This document shows, one piece after another, positions 32,311 through 44,209 of a stretch of DNA of 64,000 nucleotides. The notes under the pieces are model-generated. The model did no database searches and was not told the origin of the DNA. It was given only the letters and a program-made list of their open reading frames with translations. Both the position numbers and the translations under genes were made by a program. The stretch lies in NCBI GenBank assembly GCA_903632075.3, contig CAHIKZ030000029.1, forward strand, positions 1,082,501 through 1,146,500. The letters are read 5' to 3'. The stretch is from Acanthosepion pharaonis. Taxonomy: Eukaryota > Mollusca > Cephalopoda > Sepiida > Sepiidae. Position 1 is the stretch's first letter; each line of letters begins with the position of its first letter.

Positions 32311-34262
32311 TATCTATACTTATATAAAGGGCAGTTGTCTGTATGTGCGTGTGTGCATGTGTATGTGTGAGCGTGTGTCCGGCTAAAAGTAAAATACCGC
32401 AATACTTCATGACAAAATAAATATGTATACAGACTCATTATCACCCAAGCCAAATTTTTGTAAAAAAAATATCATCATATGTTACGAAGATATTTTAAAA
32501 TTAAAATGCATTCGAAAATCTCAGAATTAAAAAGTAAAAATAAACAATAAGAATTCTTATTCTCGAATTGGATTAGCATTTGCTTTTACTCTTTTATTCT
32601 GCTAAACGCTATCCAAGTAGGTATTTTTAAAATTTCTATTCTCTTGAATTTATTTTCACGTATAATAAATAAAAGCATAACTTAAAAAAATGAATATTAA
32701 AACAGGAAAGTGAATTTAAAAGAAGATGAATATTAAATACAATTATTTGAAAAAAAAATAATATTCATTTATTCAAATATTCGTGTGAGTGTTTGTGCGT
32801 CCGGCTACAAAATAAATATACAGACAAATCTCTTATCTACGGCCCCCATCATCAATAGATTTCGGATGCAAGTGACAAAATCTGCAGGCAAAATAAAAAA
32901 AAAAAAAAATCTGCAAGCAAAAATCGTTCCATCCAAATTGTCAGCGATGTATTTCAAAAGTTGTGGGCTTAGCAAAACGAGTCGTATTAATTCTCTACGT
33001 GACGGAAAGTACGATACATTAGCACGTGCATGAAAAGAAGCTTTGAGAAATCTATTATTTTTGTTATTTTTGCTTAATATATCTATATTAAATATGTACG
33101 TATTTATACCATATATACATGTTTATAGTATTTACATTATGATCATAACTACTGGTAGTTACTATAGTGGTTTTATAGCTCAAAAATAATCCCTTCTCAT
33201 CTCGGAACAATTGACGTTAACGGACCTTTGTTAGTCCGTTAATGAGAGGTTTGTCTGTATTTACAGATTAAGTATCACGCTAAAGGGTAGGTGTGTGCGT
33301 GTGTGTATGTGCATGTGTGTGTATTATTGATTTATTACTATTTTTCGGCCATCTTCTGGAAAACATGTTTTTCTATTCAATCTTTCAAAAATAAACTTCA
33401 TTCATTTTTGGATTGTAACTAACATAAAAAAGTAAATAAATAATTTTCAATTAAGTTTTATTAAAGCAAAAACTTATATCGTACCTTATTTTTTTCGAAA
33501 ATTAATTTAAACAAAATATAATTAAATTCATAAAACAAATATTCAACACGACTAATGTTGAGCGTAAGTCATGTCTGTCTCTCCAAATTTTTTTTTTTAT
33601 TTAAATAAAGTTTTTTTTTCTATTCAAATACAAATATAACTTGAAATTTAAACAATCGCTTTTCAAATCTAAATTCTCAATGTATCTTGTTTGCTTCTAC
33701 TCTCTTTCATATTAGTAATTACATTCATTTATAAAGAAGTGTTTGCTAATGTAATGTTTAAAAGTAAAACTTTTTCTACTTAAAAAGAAATCTAAAATAC
33801 CTTCGAAAATAAATTTTAAATAATTATTTTTCGGAGAAGTAAGGCTCGCTACAGTTTTGGCTTAAAATAAGGATTAACTTAAATATATTTAGATATATCT
33901 CAATTTAAGTTTATTCACTTTTAAAAATAATAATTTCCAACAAGGGTTAATGAGATGTATCTAAGTTTGAATTGTTTGAAAATCGTGGTATTTAAATCGT
34001 AAAATAAATTGTCTTTTTAACAAAAAATATACGGATGCTCAGCCCCCTAAGAGCCGCCAGCATGTTATTAGTAGTGTGTTATTTTCCTAAATTTAGTTAT
34101 TTTGTAACAAACCAGAAAAAAAAAATACAATGAAGTTTATTTTTTAAAGATTGTATTAAAAATTATTTTCCATAAGATGGCTAAAAAATACCAATAGATT
34201 GTCAATAATAAGCTGTTATTCAGAGATCTCCCGAGCATCGCCGGGTATCCCATCTATTATAT
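32311..34262 (+). mobile_element. Helitron/Helentron-like non-autonomous region
   Basis: The left end TCTATACTTATATAAAGGGC followed by GTCTGTATGTGCGTGTGTG, and the right-end hairpin CCCGAGCATCGCCGGGTATC, resemble Helentron termini. Internal sequence is AT-rich. An internal second start-like string lies near 33277 (GCTAAAGGGTAGGTGTGTGC), so two nested or tandem elements are possible. No Rep/helicase frame. Confidence 0.3.
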
Positions 34263-34465
34263 AATTAATATTCATGGTTCATCTATTTCTCTTTGGATGT
34301 CCTGACGATATGAATAAATCTAAGATGCAAGAGCTTACTCATTGTGAAAGGGTATGAGAAAAAAAAAAAAACACTATTAAGGAGAGAGAACTATAAAAGA
34401 ACATGAATTAAGAAGAAAACAGATAAGGACTGCCTTGGCATTTAAATTTTGGAAGATTAAAAAAA

Positions 34466-34501
34466 AGCTGACTGGGAAGCATTCGTGCTTCCCAGTCAGC
34501 T
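34466..34501. repeat. Perfect 16-bp hairpin with TTCG loop
   Basis: AGCTGACTGGGAAGCA, TTCG, then its exact reverse complement. It has a perfect stem and a tetraloop known to be very stable in RNA. No terminator or miRNA context can be shown. Confidence 0.9.
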
Positions 34502-34639
34502 GGAAGAGAGTTCCACATGCAAGAAGTTCGAGAGAAGGAACTTCTAACATAGAACTTACGGTTATATTTACCCATTCAAAGTGTAAAATGAAGCCACCAA
34601 TCTAATACTGGGCTCTAAATTCATAAAATCTAAGTGACG

Positions 34640-35400
34640 TAGAAAAAAGTTCATCAGAACAGTTATCATGAAAGTATTTATAGAAAAAAAACATTATAAT
34701 GTCAAGCATAATAGAAGGTATTTATAGAAAAAGTATGTTATAATATCAAGCATAAAAGAAAGTATATAAAAAGAAATTTATAGTGTCAGGCATAAAAGGC
34801 CGTATTATAGAAAAGAACATTATAACGAAAGACGCAAAAAAAGGTATGTATAGGAAAAGAACATTATAATGACAACCATAAAAGAATAAGAAAATTATAG
34901 AAAAAGAAAATTATAACGTCAGACATAAAAGAAAGTATTTATAGTAAAAGAACGTTATAATGTCAGACATAAAAGAAAGTATTTATAGAAAGGAAAATTA
35001 TAACGTCAGACATAAAAGAAAGTATTTACAGGAAAAACACATTATAATGTCAGACATAAAAGAAAGTATTTACAGGAAAAGCACATTATAATGTCAGACA
35101 TAAAAGAAAGTATTTATAGAAATGAACGTTATAATTTCAGATATAAGTAAGGTATTTATAGAAAAAGAACATTATAACGTCAGACATAAAAGAAAATATT
35201 TATAGGAAAAGAACGTTATAATGTCAGACAAAAAGTTATTTATAGAAAAAAGGACATTATAATATCAGACAAAAACGATATTTATAGAAAAGAACATTAT
35301 AATGTCGGGCAAAAAGGTATTTATAGAAAAAGAACATTATAATATCAGACAAAAGGGTATTTATAGAAAAATAACATTATAATGTCAGGCATAAAAGAAA
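34640..35400. repeat. Minisatellite, about 45-60-bp unit
   Basis: Units of GAAAGTATTTATAGAAAAAG plus AACATTATAATGTCAGACAT repeat about 14 times with indels. The first unit (CATCAGAACAGTTATCATGAAAG...) resembles LINE sequence at 9135-9175 (CATCAGAGCAATTACCATGGAAG...). Confidence 0.85.
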
Positions 35401-36001
35401 CGCTGAGAACAAAGAAAACATTTAAGGAAAGACGAAATGAAAAAGGAAATAATGTCAGATTGATTGAAAAACGAACGAACGAAAGAAAAAAGCAAAAATT
35501 GTGTCAGATAAAAAGTACCAAAGGAAAGCTTTTTACGAGAGAAAGAATGAAATGAAATGAACCAAGAAAGAAGGAATCAAAAGAAAGAAATAAATAAAAA
35601 ATAATGAAAGCCATAAAAAAAACACTGGCTAATAAAAAGGAAGAGGTATAAAGAAAGACTGAAAAAAAAAGTAAGGCAAGATAATGTTAGACTCGATGAA
35701 AGAAAGAAACAAAGAAAAAAGGAAGAATGATAGAAGGAATGAAAGAGTGAATAAAAAACGATGAAAGAATGAATGAATGAAAGAAAGAAAAAAGAAAGAC
35801 AGAAAGTAAAGTAAATATCAGTCAAAAATACAGAAGTAATAAAAAAAAATTGAAAAAACAAAGGAAAGAAAAAAGAAAGAAAGAAAATATAATGCCAACC
35901 ATAAAAGACAGACTAGCTGAGAAAAAGGAAAATATGTAAAGAAAGACAGATAGAAAAAGTGAAGCCAAATTATGCTGCGATTGGTTGAAAGAAAGATAGA
36001 A

Positions 36002-36033
<32 letters not shown>

Positions 36034-36975
36034 AGTAACAAAGAAAGAAATGAAGAAGGAAAGGAAGAAAAATAAATGAGGAAAGAAAGGAAAAAGGAAA
36101 GGAAGAAAAAAGAATGAATGAATGAATGAATGAAAGGAAGGAATGAAGGAAGGAAGAAAATGAAAGAAACAAAGGAGAGGGACTGCGGAAAGATAAAAGA
36201 ATGAATGTAGAGGAGTTAAGGAAAAAATAAAAGAAAGAAAGGCAGAGGCAATATCAGACAAAAATACAAAACGAGGGAAAATGAAAGGAAGAAAGAAGAA
36301 AAAGAATTTAGGAAGAAAAATACAAGAAAGAAACAATGAAATGAAGTATTGAATAAAAAAATAAAGAAAGAAGAAGGAAGAAAGAAAGGCGAAATTAACG
36401 TTAAAAACAAGCAGAAGGGCGATTTTAAAGAACAAAAGCGGGAAATGAAAAGAAAAAGAGAAAGAAAGAAAGAAAGAAAGAGAAAGAAAGAAAGAAAGAA
36501 AGAAAGGAGAGGAAGTAAGGAAGAAAGATAAAAGAATGAAAAGAGATGTGGTAAGAAAGTAATGAAAGAAAACGTATGGACATAAAGCAAAGATATATAT
36601 CAGACAAAAATTACAAAAAGAAAAATGAAGAAAGAAAGAAAGAAAAAGAAAGAAAGAAAGGACGTAGAAAAATGAAAGAAACAAAGAAAGGAAGGAAATC
36701 TGAAAGAAAAATGAAAGAAGGAAAAGAAGTTAGAAAGAAAAAATGAAATGAAGAAGAAAAGGGAGTTACCAGTAAAAATATAAGAAAGAAAGAAAAAAAG
36801 AATGCGAAAGTAAAAGAAAGAAAGAAAGAAAAAAGAAAGAAAGAAAAATGAAGAAAGAAAAGCGAAGATAACGTTAGACAAGACATGCAGAAGGAAGACT
36901 TATAAAGATCAAAAGAAAGAAAGAAAGAAAGAAAGACAGAAAGAAAGATAATGCCAGGCATAAAAGTCATTGACT
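35401..36975. repeat. Polypurine (GAAA)n-rich tract
   Basis: The plus strand is almost entirely A/G, with GAAAGAAA runs and scattered AATGTCAGAC-type remnants of the preceding minisatellite (for example near 35452, 35687 and 36600). Long minus-strand Phe/Leu/Ser frames (for example 35818-36684) are artefacts. Confidence 0.9.
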
Positions 36976-37345
36976 GGGATTAAGAAAGAAATGAAAAGAA
37001 AAGAAAAAATGAAAGTATAAAGGCACTTAAAAATCTGAAAGTCGAAAATATAATAATTGTCAAATTTAAGAGGACATAAATTTTGTTTACTAAAATTGGG
37101 AATATTTTCGATAAAAAATTCAATAACTTGAATGCAAAATGTTGTGTGGTGGGTGCAAAGGAGCGTTGCTATCTTCTCTCCATATTTGACAAGTTCTAAA
37201 ATTAGTGATGGCTTTTTATTGCATCAAAAATTCAATCATTATTTTTTGTCTCCAAATCTTATCTTTTGTATTTGGCCCATCCATTTTAGAGAGGTAATTA
37301 AAATCTGCAGTTTATTTTCCGGTTATATCTAAAAATAAGAAGGTG
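36976..37345. other. No gene seen between polypurine tracts
   Basis: Mixed AT-rich sequence with a 66-residue plus-strand frame (37132-37332) that has no recognisable domain. Confidence 0.5.
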
Positions 37346-37807
37346 ATAATACAAAGGGATAAAAGAATGAACGAAGAGAGGTTATGAGAAAAGCGTAACG
37401 AAACGATAATTGTTATCAAACGATGGAAAAGAAATAAATGTCAGTAGAAGAAAAGAGAGTCAATGAATTTATGAATAATATTGGTAAAAAGGATCAGAAA
37501 AAAAGAGAAATAAGAAATGAAAGAGGAAGGGGGTGGAATAAAGAGATGATAGATATAAAAAGGAACTTATAAAGGAATCATGAGTAAAGAAAGAAAGAAA
37601 CGTATAGGAAGATAGTTTGAATAAAGAAAGAAAGAATGAAATAAATAAATAAAGAATGAATGAATGAAAGAAGTGGATAGGAAGATGGTGTGATAAATAA
37701 ATAAATAAATAAATAAACAAATAAAAAATAAATAAAGGATGAAATGAAGGAAGAATGAAATAAATAAAAAGAAAGGAAGATGGCGTCAGTAAATAAATAA
37801 ATAAATA

Positions 37808-37859
<52 letters not shown>

Positions 37860-37940
37860 AAATATGGAGAGGAAGATAGTGTGAGAAAATAAATAAATAA
37901 ATAAGGAAATACAGAAGCGGATAGGAATATGGAGTGAGTA

Positions 37941-37975
<35 letters not shown>

Positions 37976-38038
37976 CAAGAGGAAGATAATGTAGTAAAGA
38001 AAGAAAGAAAGAAAAAAGAAAGAAAATAATGAAAAGTA

Positions 38039-38070
<32 letters not shown>

Positions 38071-38252
38071 AAAAACAAACAAACAAACAAACAAACAAAC
38101 GGACAGGAAGAAAAGTAAAAAGAAAAAAACAAACAAACAAAAAACAAACAAACAAACGGACAGGAAGATGGTGTGAGTAAAGAAAAAGGAAAGAAAGAAA
38201 GAATAAAAAGAAACGGATAGGAAGATGATGTAGTAAAGAAAGAAAGAAAGAC

Positions 38253-38303
<51 letters not shown>

Positions 38304-38620
38304 AACGGATAGGAAAATGGCGTGAGTAAAGAAAAGAAAGAAATGAAGAAAGAAATGAAAAAAGAAACGGATGGGAAAATGATGTGAGTAAAGAAAGAAA
38401 GAAAGAAAGAAAGAAAAAAGAAAGAAAGAAAGAAAGAGGTAGGAAAATGGTGGGAGTAAAGAAAGATAAGAAGAAGGCGATAAATAGGGAGATGGTGGAG
38501 GGAATGAAAGAAAAAAAGGAAAGAAACAATAAATGAATGAATAAAAAGGAAATGTTAGGAGTAAATAAAAGCAAATTAAATCTCGAGTAAATAAAAAGAA
38601 AAAAAGAAAAGAAATAATTT
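37346..38620. repeat. Polypurine (GAAA)n/(AAAT)n tract with spaced GGATAGGAAGAT units
   Basis: Runs of AAAG, AATA and AAAC repeats are separated by GGATAGGAAGATGGTGTGAG-like spacers recurring every 60-130 bp. This is a higher-order repeat of the same style as, but on the opposite strand to, the 0.2-7.8 kb array. Long minus-strand frames are artefacts. Confidence 0.9.
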
Positions 38621-38779
38621 TATTATTCTGAAAATATATTGCAAATTATGTTACAATGAAAATATATTGCAAATAACTTTATGAAAATATATCGCAAAGG
38701 ATTTTACCATTAAAATTCATAGCACATTATTTTACTATGAAAATGTATTGCACATTATTTTAATGAAAATCCTGCCTGT

Positions 38780-39547
38780 ATAAAGGGTGTTCCAAGAACA
38801 CTTCTCAAATATTTAAATTTCCGCACCTTGTTGGTTGATTTTAGTGTCACCGACCTGTAAATCTGATTTCGGGTTCATCTTTTTATTGATGACCCTGCAT
38901 TCTCTCTTCTTGTAGTTTATACTTAGTCCCTTCTTCTCGCTCTCCTTCTCTACATTCTGTGGCAGGTTTTGTAATTTCTTTTCTGCGTCTGCTATCACCA
39001 GTGTGTCATCTGCGTATCTTATATTAAGATTCTGGTGGCCAATGATGAATCCTGGTAGGACTTCTAATTCTCTCAGAATTGCCTCGCTGTATAGGTTTAA
39101 TAAATCCGGTGAGAAGACACATGCTGGCCTTGCGCACCTTTCTAATTTTGCATATCTGCTGATTTCATTCTCTATCCGCATTCAGGCCGTTTGCTTTCAG
39201 TATAAGTTCTTGATTATTCTAATATCTTTCCCAAATATATCAAGGTTGTCGAGCAGTTCCAACAGATCTTTGTGGCATACGTTGTCGAACGCCTTTGCGT
39301 AATCTATAAACCAAACGTACACGTCCTTCTGCATTTGTGTTGCTCTTTTTGATAAAATTATGAGCATGAATATTGTGTTCCTTGTTCCGGCCTCTTTAAC
39401 GAATCCGCACTTTTCTTGTTCTATCGCTGGCTTGATTCTACTGGAATCCATAGCCATCATATTAAGGATGATTAGTTTTCTAATGTCGCTCATTAGGCTG
39501 ATTGTTCTGTGAAGTTCCCATTCGTTTATCCCTGATTTCTTAGGCAA
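38780..39547 (-). pseudogene. LINE reverse transcriptase fragment (family 1)
   Basis: Two overlapping minus-strand frames hold RT motifs in order: ELHRTISLMSDIRKLI, EQEKCGFVKEAGTRNTIFML, DVYVWFIDYAKAFDNVCHKD (motif A), a degenerate PACVFSPDLLNLYSEAILRE (expected GVRQGCV.SP...), NIRYADDTLVIADAEKKLQN (motif C, YADD intact), then KKRECRVINKK. It is broken by a frameshift near 39190, lacks the endonuclease, and is 3'-truncated at about 38780. Family 1 tails at 22-23.7, 29.3 and 40.4-41.3 kb are the downstream part of the same element type. Confidence 0.85.
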
Positions 39548-39850
39548 TTCTATAAAAATACATCTGCTTAGATTTTCCGGTATATTCCTAAGGTTGTAGA
39601 TTTCGATTAACTAGTTTGTTTGAATGCATGGCAAAACAACGACAATGGGAAAAGGTGGAGAGCTATGATCACCTACTTAATGAGTATGTTTAAACAGATA
39701 ACAATGCAATGACAAAGCGGCATAGTAAAAATTCAATAATTTCTTAGAGTAACAAAAAAAAAACAGAACGTAAAGCCATGGTCGACCATGTCTTCAAAGA
39801 ACATAGCAAATAGGAAATATTGGTCTATATTTCTGAGATGTGGTATTATG

Positions 39851-40275
39851 TACACTATTTACATTATTCGGAGTATTGTCCTCATCTTTTTCGCAATATT
39901 TATTACAACGTTTCGGTCGTTGTACGCTCCGGCCTTCTTCAGGTGGTTGGAATGTTGAACTTAAACCTTTATTTCGTTCACTGGGGTAGACATGGCACAG
40001 TGGATAAAGGCGTTGGATAGATCCAGTCACAGGACCCAAAGAGTGTGACCAATACCCGGTTAAGGCAGTGGAGAAATTAAAAGCGATAACTGAGAACTGA
40101 CATCCATTAGACATGGCACGTGAAACTAGAACAGTCTACCCCGGTGAGCGAAATAAAGGGTTAAGTTCGATATTCCAACCACCTGAAGACGGCCGGAGCG
40201 TACAACGGCCCGAAACGTTGTAATGAACATGGCGACAAAGATGAGGACAATAGTCCGAATAATGTAGATAATGTA
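39851..40275. mobile_element. Foldback element with tRNA-like core, copy 2
   Basis: The left arm (39851-39988) is the reverse complement of 40131-40275, for example GAGTATTGTCCTCATCTTT against AAAGATGAGGACAATAGTCC. The core carries ATGGCACAGTGGATAAAGGC and CCAATACCCGG, the same tRNA-like segment as at 12592. The left arm lacks about 80 bp that copy 1 has. Both arms contain CTGAAGA, a GGCC stem and CGAAACGTTGTAAT. The copy lies between two LINE family 1 fragments. Confidence 0.8.
40182..40222 (+). ncRNA. Hammerhead-like motif in foldback arm
   Basis: CTGAAGA, C, GGCC, a 12-base loop, GGCC, C, GAAA, CGT, T, GTAA. Helix II is GGCC/GGCC, helix III is the palindrome ACGU, and the triplet is GUU. 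Helix I is short (AC/GU). The mirror arm at 39905-39952 has CTGAAGA, A, GGCC...GACC, GAAA. Copy 1 arms (12433-12477 and 12800-12840) are degenerate in the core. Confidence 0.4.
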
Positions 40276-40428
40276 TAAGGAAATATTGCTTTGTTTGACC
40301 TATAAATAGTCGAATGTTTTCATACAAATCCAGACAGGGATATTGATGATTATATGGTCATACAATTACTGAGATTGGAGATACAAAAATAGTCTAACGC
40401 CTATCTTTTGGAAAACGTAAAGATTCTT

Positions 40429-41285
40429 TTATGTGCCATGTCCTTTCAGGACGTAGGTAATAATGGCTCGCCACCCCCCTCTATCTCTTGCAGCTTTAAG
40501 CAAGCTCATTTCTCCTGCTTCCTCCCCCAGACCACGTTCTGTCATCCACCGGCTTAAGTTCGTCAGGTATGTCACGCGTTGCTTTCTCTTGTCTCTCTTT
40601 CCCTCTATTCGACACGTGAGTATCAGATTCTCCAGGTTCTCCTTCCTCATTATATGTCCCAGAAACTTCAGCTGCCTCTTCCTGATGTTAAGTATAAGCT
40701 TCCTCCTTGTTTGCAACCTCTCTAAGACTTCATCGTTGCTCACACGCTCGGTCTATATCCTTAGCATCCTTCTGTAGAACCACATCTCCGTCGCTTCGAG
40801 TCTCTTCATCTTCGCGGAAATCGTCCAACATTCGCTGCCGTAAAGAAGGACAGGTGTCACGTAACAGCTCAGCATTCTTTTCTTTGTTACCAAAGAGATA
40901 CTCTACTCAGCTTTTGGAATGTGTCCTTGGCCATCCCAATACGTCTACAGATTTCAGTGTTGCACTTACCGTCCTCTGTCAAGACGCTTCCCAGATATTT
41001 AAACTTCTGCGTCTAGTGTTCCCGACATGCAATTCGCATTTCGGGCTCTTCCTTTTACTCATGACCATGCATTCTGTCTTGTAGTTTATGCTTAGTCCTT
41101 TCTTCTCAGTCTCCGTTGCTACCTTCTGTAGGTGATTTTATGATTTCTCTTCCGTGCTATCTCTTCTGTGTCGTCTGCTTATGTTTTTGGGGTTGTGGCC
41201 GCCAATGCTAAATCGAGGTAGGGTTTCCAATTCTCTCAGAATTACCTCGCTGTAAAAACTTCTCTAATCCAGGATTTATAATTGT
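40429..41285 (-). pseudogene. LINE C-terminal region (family 1), longest copy
   Basis: Reading from 41285 down, the minus strand encodes the end of the RT domain, a region equivalent to AKDAY...VLRSRR, then SNDEVLERLQTRRKLILNIR, KRQLKFLGHIMRKENLENLI, RIEGKRDKRKQRVTYLTNLS, RWMTERGLGEEAGEMSLLKA and RGGWRAIITYVLKGHGT before the stop near 40429. This 104-residue terminal frame is uninterrupted; upstream parts are broken. The C-terminal block has no known catalytic motif. Context: the RT part of another copy is at 38780-39547. Confidence 0.8.
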
Positions 41286-41818
41286 GAAACTTAACTAATG
41301 TGGATTCAATAGCTGAGATTTTTATTTCTGCATTGTGTAGTTGGACATCAGTAGTCCGGATGAAAGTATTTGGATCTAACCGTTGAACCAGTTGTTCAGA
41401 ACGGTGATTTTAATTTGAAAGTTATTATCCAAATTATCCAAAGGCTAAAAGGAACAATGATCAATAATCTGAATTTCTATGTACGAATCTCACTAAAAGC
41501 CGGATTGAGATGCTGACTCTCACTAATGCGGATTCAAACTATGATTTCTATTTGGCGCTTCTTTAATTATGAAGAAATTTCCGACGGTAAATCGGAGAAA
41601 AATCATCTACAATTTAAGTGAGATATTTCATAATTGTTGTGCTTTTATTATCGAGAAGAAAATCTAAAGCAATCTCTGATCTTATAAAAGTTTATATTTA
41701 CGGAGATATTTGTGAAAAGTGATAGTAAAAAAAAGCTGTTTACTTGTGACCAAGTCTATCGTAAAAAGAAATGAATGAATCGAGAAAGGAAACGAGTAAC
41801 ATCGGGTGAGTGAATGGA
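41286..41818. other. No gene seen
   Basis: AT-rich sequence without recognisable genes or repeats. Confidence 0.5.
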
Positions 41819-42170
41819 GTTGTTTTATGATAGTAAAAGGAGAGGCAGGTAAGAATTGCAGATTATTATAATGATATATAGGACAGATAAAGTTTGACCC
41901 TGAAGATGAAAAGGGTAAGAGCCAGTCGAATCCGAGGGTTATTGAATAAAGTTGCTTTATGGGTATAAGACGAGGAGAAGGAAATAAGATTTGTAGATTA
42001 TGAGAATACGTAAGACAGATAACGGTCGACACTGTACTTGAAGGGATTAAGAGCTGCTGAATTCGGATGGTTGCTGAATGAACTTGCTCGATGAGTATAA
42101 GAGGAACAGGAGGTAAGAATTTTATATTATAAGGACATGTACGATAGATAACAGGGTCGAAGAGGAAATA
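41819..42170. repeat. 132-bp tandem repeat, about 2.6 copies
   Basis: GTTGTTTTATGATAGTAAAA (41819), GTTGCTTTATGGGTATAAGA (41951) and CTTGCTCGATGAGTATAAGA (42083) start diverged units with a period of 132 bp. Because 132 is divisible by three, a minus-strand frame (41682-42191) stays open for 169 residues. I do not consider it a gene. Confidence 0.8.
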
Positions 42171-42179
42171 AAATAAGAA

Positions 42180-43440
42180 AAGAAAAGGCAATCAGAAGAA
42201 AGGATAAATAGAAAGGAATGAAGGAAAAGGAATTAAAAGGAATTAATAGAAAGTATGGAAGAAAACGGAATTAATAGAGGTGGAGGAAGAAAAAAGAATA
42301 AATAGAAAGGAAGGAAGATAAATAATAGAAAGAAAGGAAGAAAAAAAGAAAAGAAGGAATTATTTTTAAAAAAAGGGAAGAAGGGAATTATTAAAAAAGG
42401 ATGGGAGAAGAGAATCAGTAGAAAAGAAGGAAGAAAAAGAAATTAATAAAAAGGAAGTAAAAAATGAATTAATACAAAGGAAGGAAGAAAAAGGAATTAA
42501 TAGAAAGGAAGGAATAAAGGAATTAATAGAAAGGAAAAGAAAAGGAATCCATTTAAAGGCCGGAAGAAGGGAATTAGAAGAAAGGAAGGAAGAAAAAGGA
42601 ATTTATAGAAATGGATGAAGAAAAACGAATTAATGGAAAAGATGGAAGAAAAAAGAAATAGAAAGAAAGGAGGAAAAAGGAATCATGTGAAATGAAGGAA
42701 GAAAAAGGAATTATTTGAAATGAAGGAAGAAGAAGGAATTAATATAGAGGAAGGAAGAAAAAGAAATTATTTGAAAGGAAGGAAGAAAAAGGAATTATTT
42801 GAAAGGAAGGAAGAAGGGAATTAATACAAAGGAAGGAAGAAAAAGGAATTAAAAAAGGAAGGAAAAAAAATTAATAGAAAGGAAAAGAAAAGGAATTCAT
42901 TTAAAAAACGGAAGAAGGGAATTAAAAAGAAAAGATGGAAGGAAAAGGAATTATTTGAAAAGAAGGAAGAAAAAAGAATTAATAGAAAGGAAGAAAAAAG
43001 AATTATTTGAAAGGAAGGAAGAAAAAAGAATTAATAGAAAGGGAGAAAAAAAGAATTATTTGAAAGGAAGGAAGAAAGAGGAATTAAGAGAAAGGAATGA
43101 AGAAAAAGTAATTATTTGAAAGGAAGAAAACGAAATTAATTTAAAGGACGGAAGGAGGGAATTAATAGAAAGGAAGTAAGTAAAAGGAATAATTCGAAAG
43201 AAAGGAACAAGGTAATTAGTAGAAATGATAGAAGGAAAATGAATTTATTGAAATAATGAAAGAAAAAGGGAATTCACACAAAGGAAGGAAGAAGAGAATT
43301 AGTAGAAATGATGGAAGAAAAATGAATTAATAGAAAGGAAGGAAGAAGTGAATTAATAGGAAGGAAATAAGAAAAAGAATTAATAGAAAAGAAGGAAGAA
43401 AGTGCAATAAATAGGTTTGATAGAAACGGAAATTAATAGA
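42180..43440. repeat. Polypurine minisatellite (GGAAGAAAAAGGAATTAATAGAAA)-like
   Basis: Units of about 30 bp, AAAGGAAGGAAGAAAAAGG plus AATTAATAGA or AATTATTTGA, repeat about 40 times. GAATT spacing is regular. The plus strand is nearly pure purine apart from the TTAAT and TTATTTG cores. Confidence 0.92.
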
Positions 43441-43539
43441 AAATATTGATGAAATTTCATAGAAAATGTATTTACTTTAAGATACGCTTCGATCAGATAT
43501 GAGAATTTCGACAACATTCATGTAAAATTTGTAATTTAA

Positions 43540-43745
43540 AAGCAGAAATGCGACCTTCTTCTATAGCTAAATTGTATAGCACTTCAGGTTAAATGACTGT
43601 TCCATGTAGTATACAGGTTCGATTCCTGTCGGAGGACATATTTTCTATGAAATTTCTTGGACATTCAGGCTGGTGAATGTTTTTAATACTGTTTATTATA
43701 AACAGAGCATTTACTTAAATATATATATCTATAAAAATAACGTAT
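43540..43745 (+). mobile_element. tRNA-derived SINE (family S1), copy 2
   Basis: Contains TAGCACTTCAGGTTAAATGA and the B box AGGTTCGATTCCTGTCGG, then the body shared with 16411-16555 (TTTCTTGGACATTCAGGCTG, TTTAATACTGTTTATTATAA). It is followed by (CT)n and (TA)n. Confidence 0.75.
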
Positions 43746-43747
43746 AA

Positions 43748-43748
43748 A

Positions 43749-43810
<62 letters not shown>
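43748..43810. repeat. (CT)n/(TA)n microsatellite, left of Penelope-like element
   Basis: CT and AT runs ending at TTTATATATGTCTCATT, where the element arm begins. Confidence 0.95.
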
Positions 43811-43942
43811 GTCTCATTAAATAATTTAGACAAGTTTTGTTTACTTATTTTTCCTATGATCCTCTCATATTCACGGACAAGCGTCTTAGTATCTTTATTA
43901 AAGGAAGAAAGAAAGTTACCATCTTGATACATATTCATTTAT

Positions 43943-43983
43943 TCCGAGTACTTTCGACATAAGCAAAATATCATCTTCAGGGT
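43943..43983 (-). ncRNA. Hammerhead-like motif in left arm of Penelope-like element
   Basis: Minus strand: CC, CTGAAGA, T, GATAT...ATGTC, GAAA, GTACT, C, GG. Helix III is the palindrome AGUACU and the triplet is CUC. Helix I is CC/GG. One extra U follows the core GA. The right-arm copy has a perfect helix II. Confidence 0.55.
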
Positions 43984-44209
43984 CTTGTTTTACCAAGTTT
44001 TTGTTTTATCTATGACCAATTTCTTGTGTTTATCTGAAAATTATTTTTTTTATTTGTGAAATTAAAGAAGCTAATCTTATGTACTGTACGATTTTTAAAA
44101 TGTATGATGGATGCATACTGGTGTAGTAGATATCTATTTTTTTAAAGATATTAGTTAAAACCTAGATATTTTAATTTAACTACTGTAATCATTTTAAAAT
44201 ATTTGTGCA

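Noticed and set aside
35577..38574. Minus-strand frames of up to 288 residues (for example 35818-36684, 37469-38155, 37786-38574)
   Set aside because: They are translations of GAAA-rich tracts. Composition is almost only Phe, Leu, Ser and Tyr.
41286..41680. A possible host gene fragment between LINE and tandem repeat
   Set aside because: No frame longer than chance, no splice or domain evidence.
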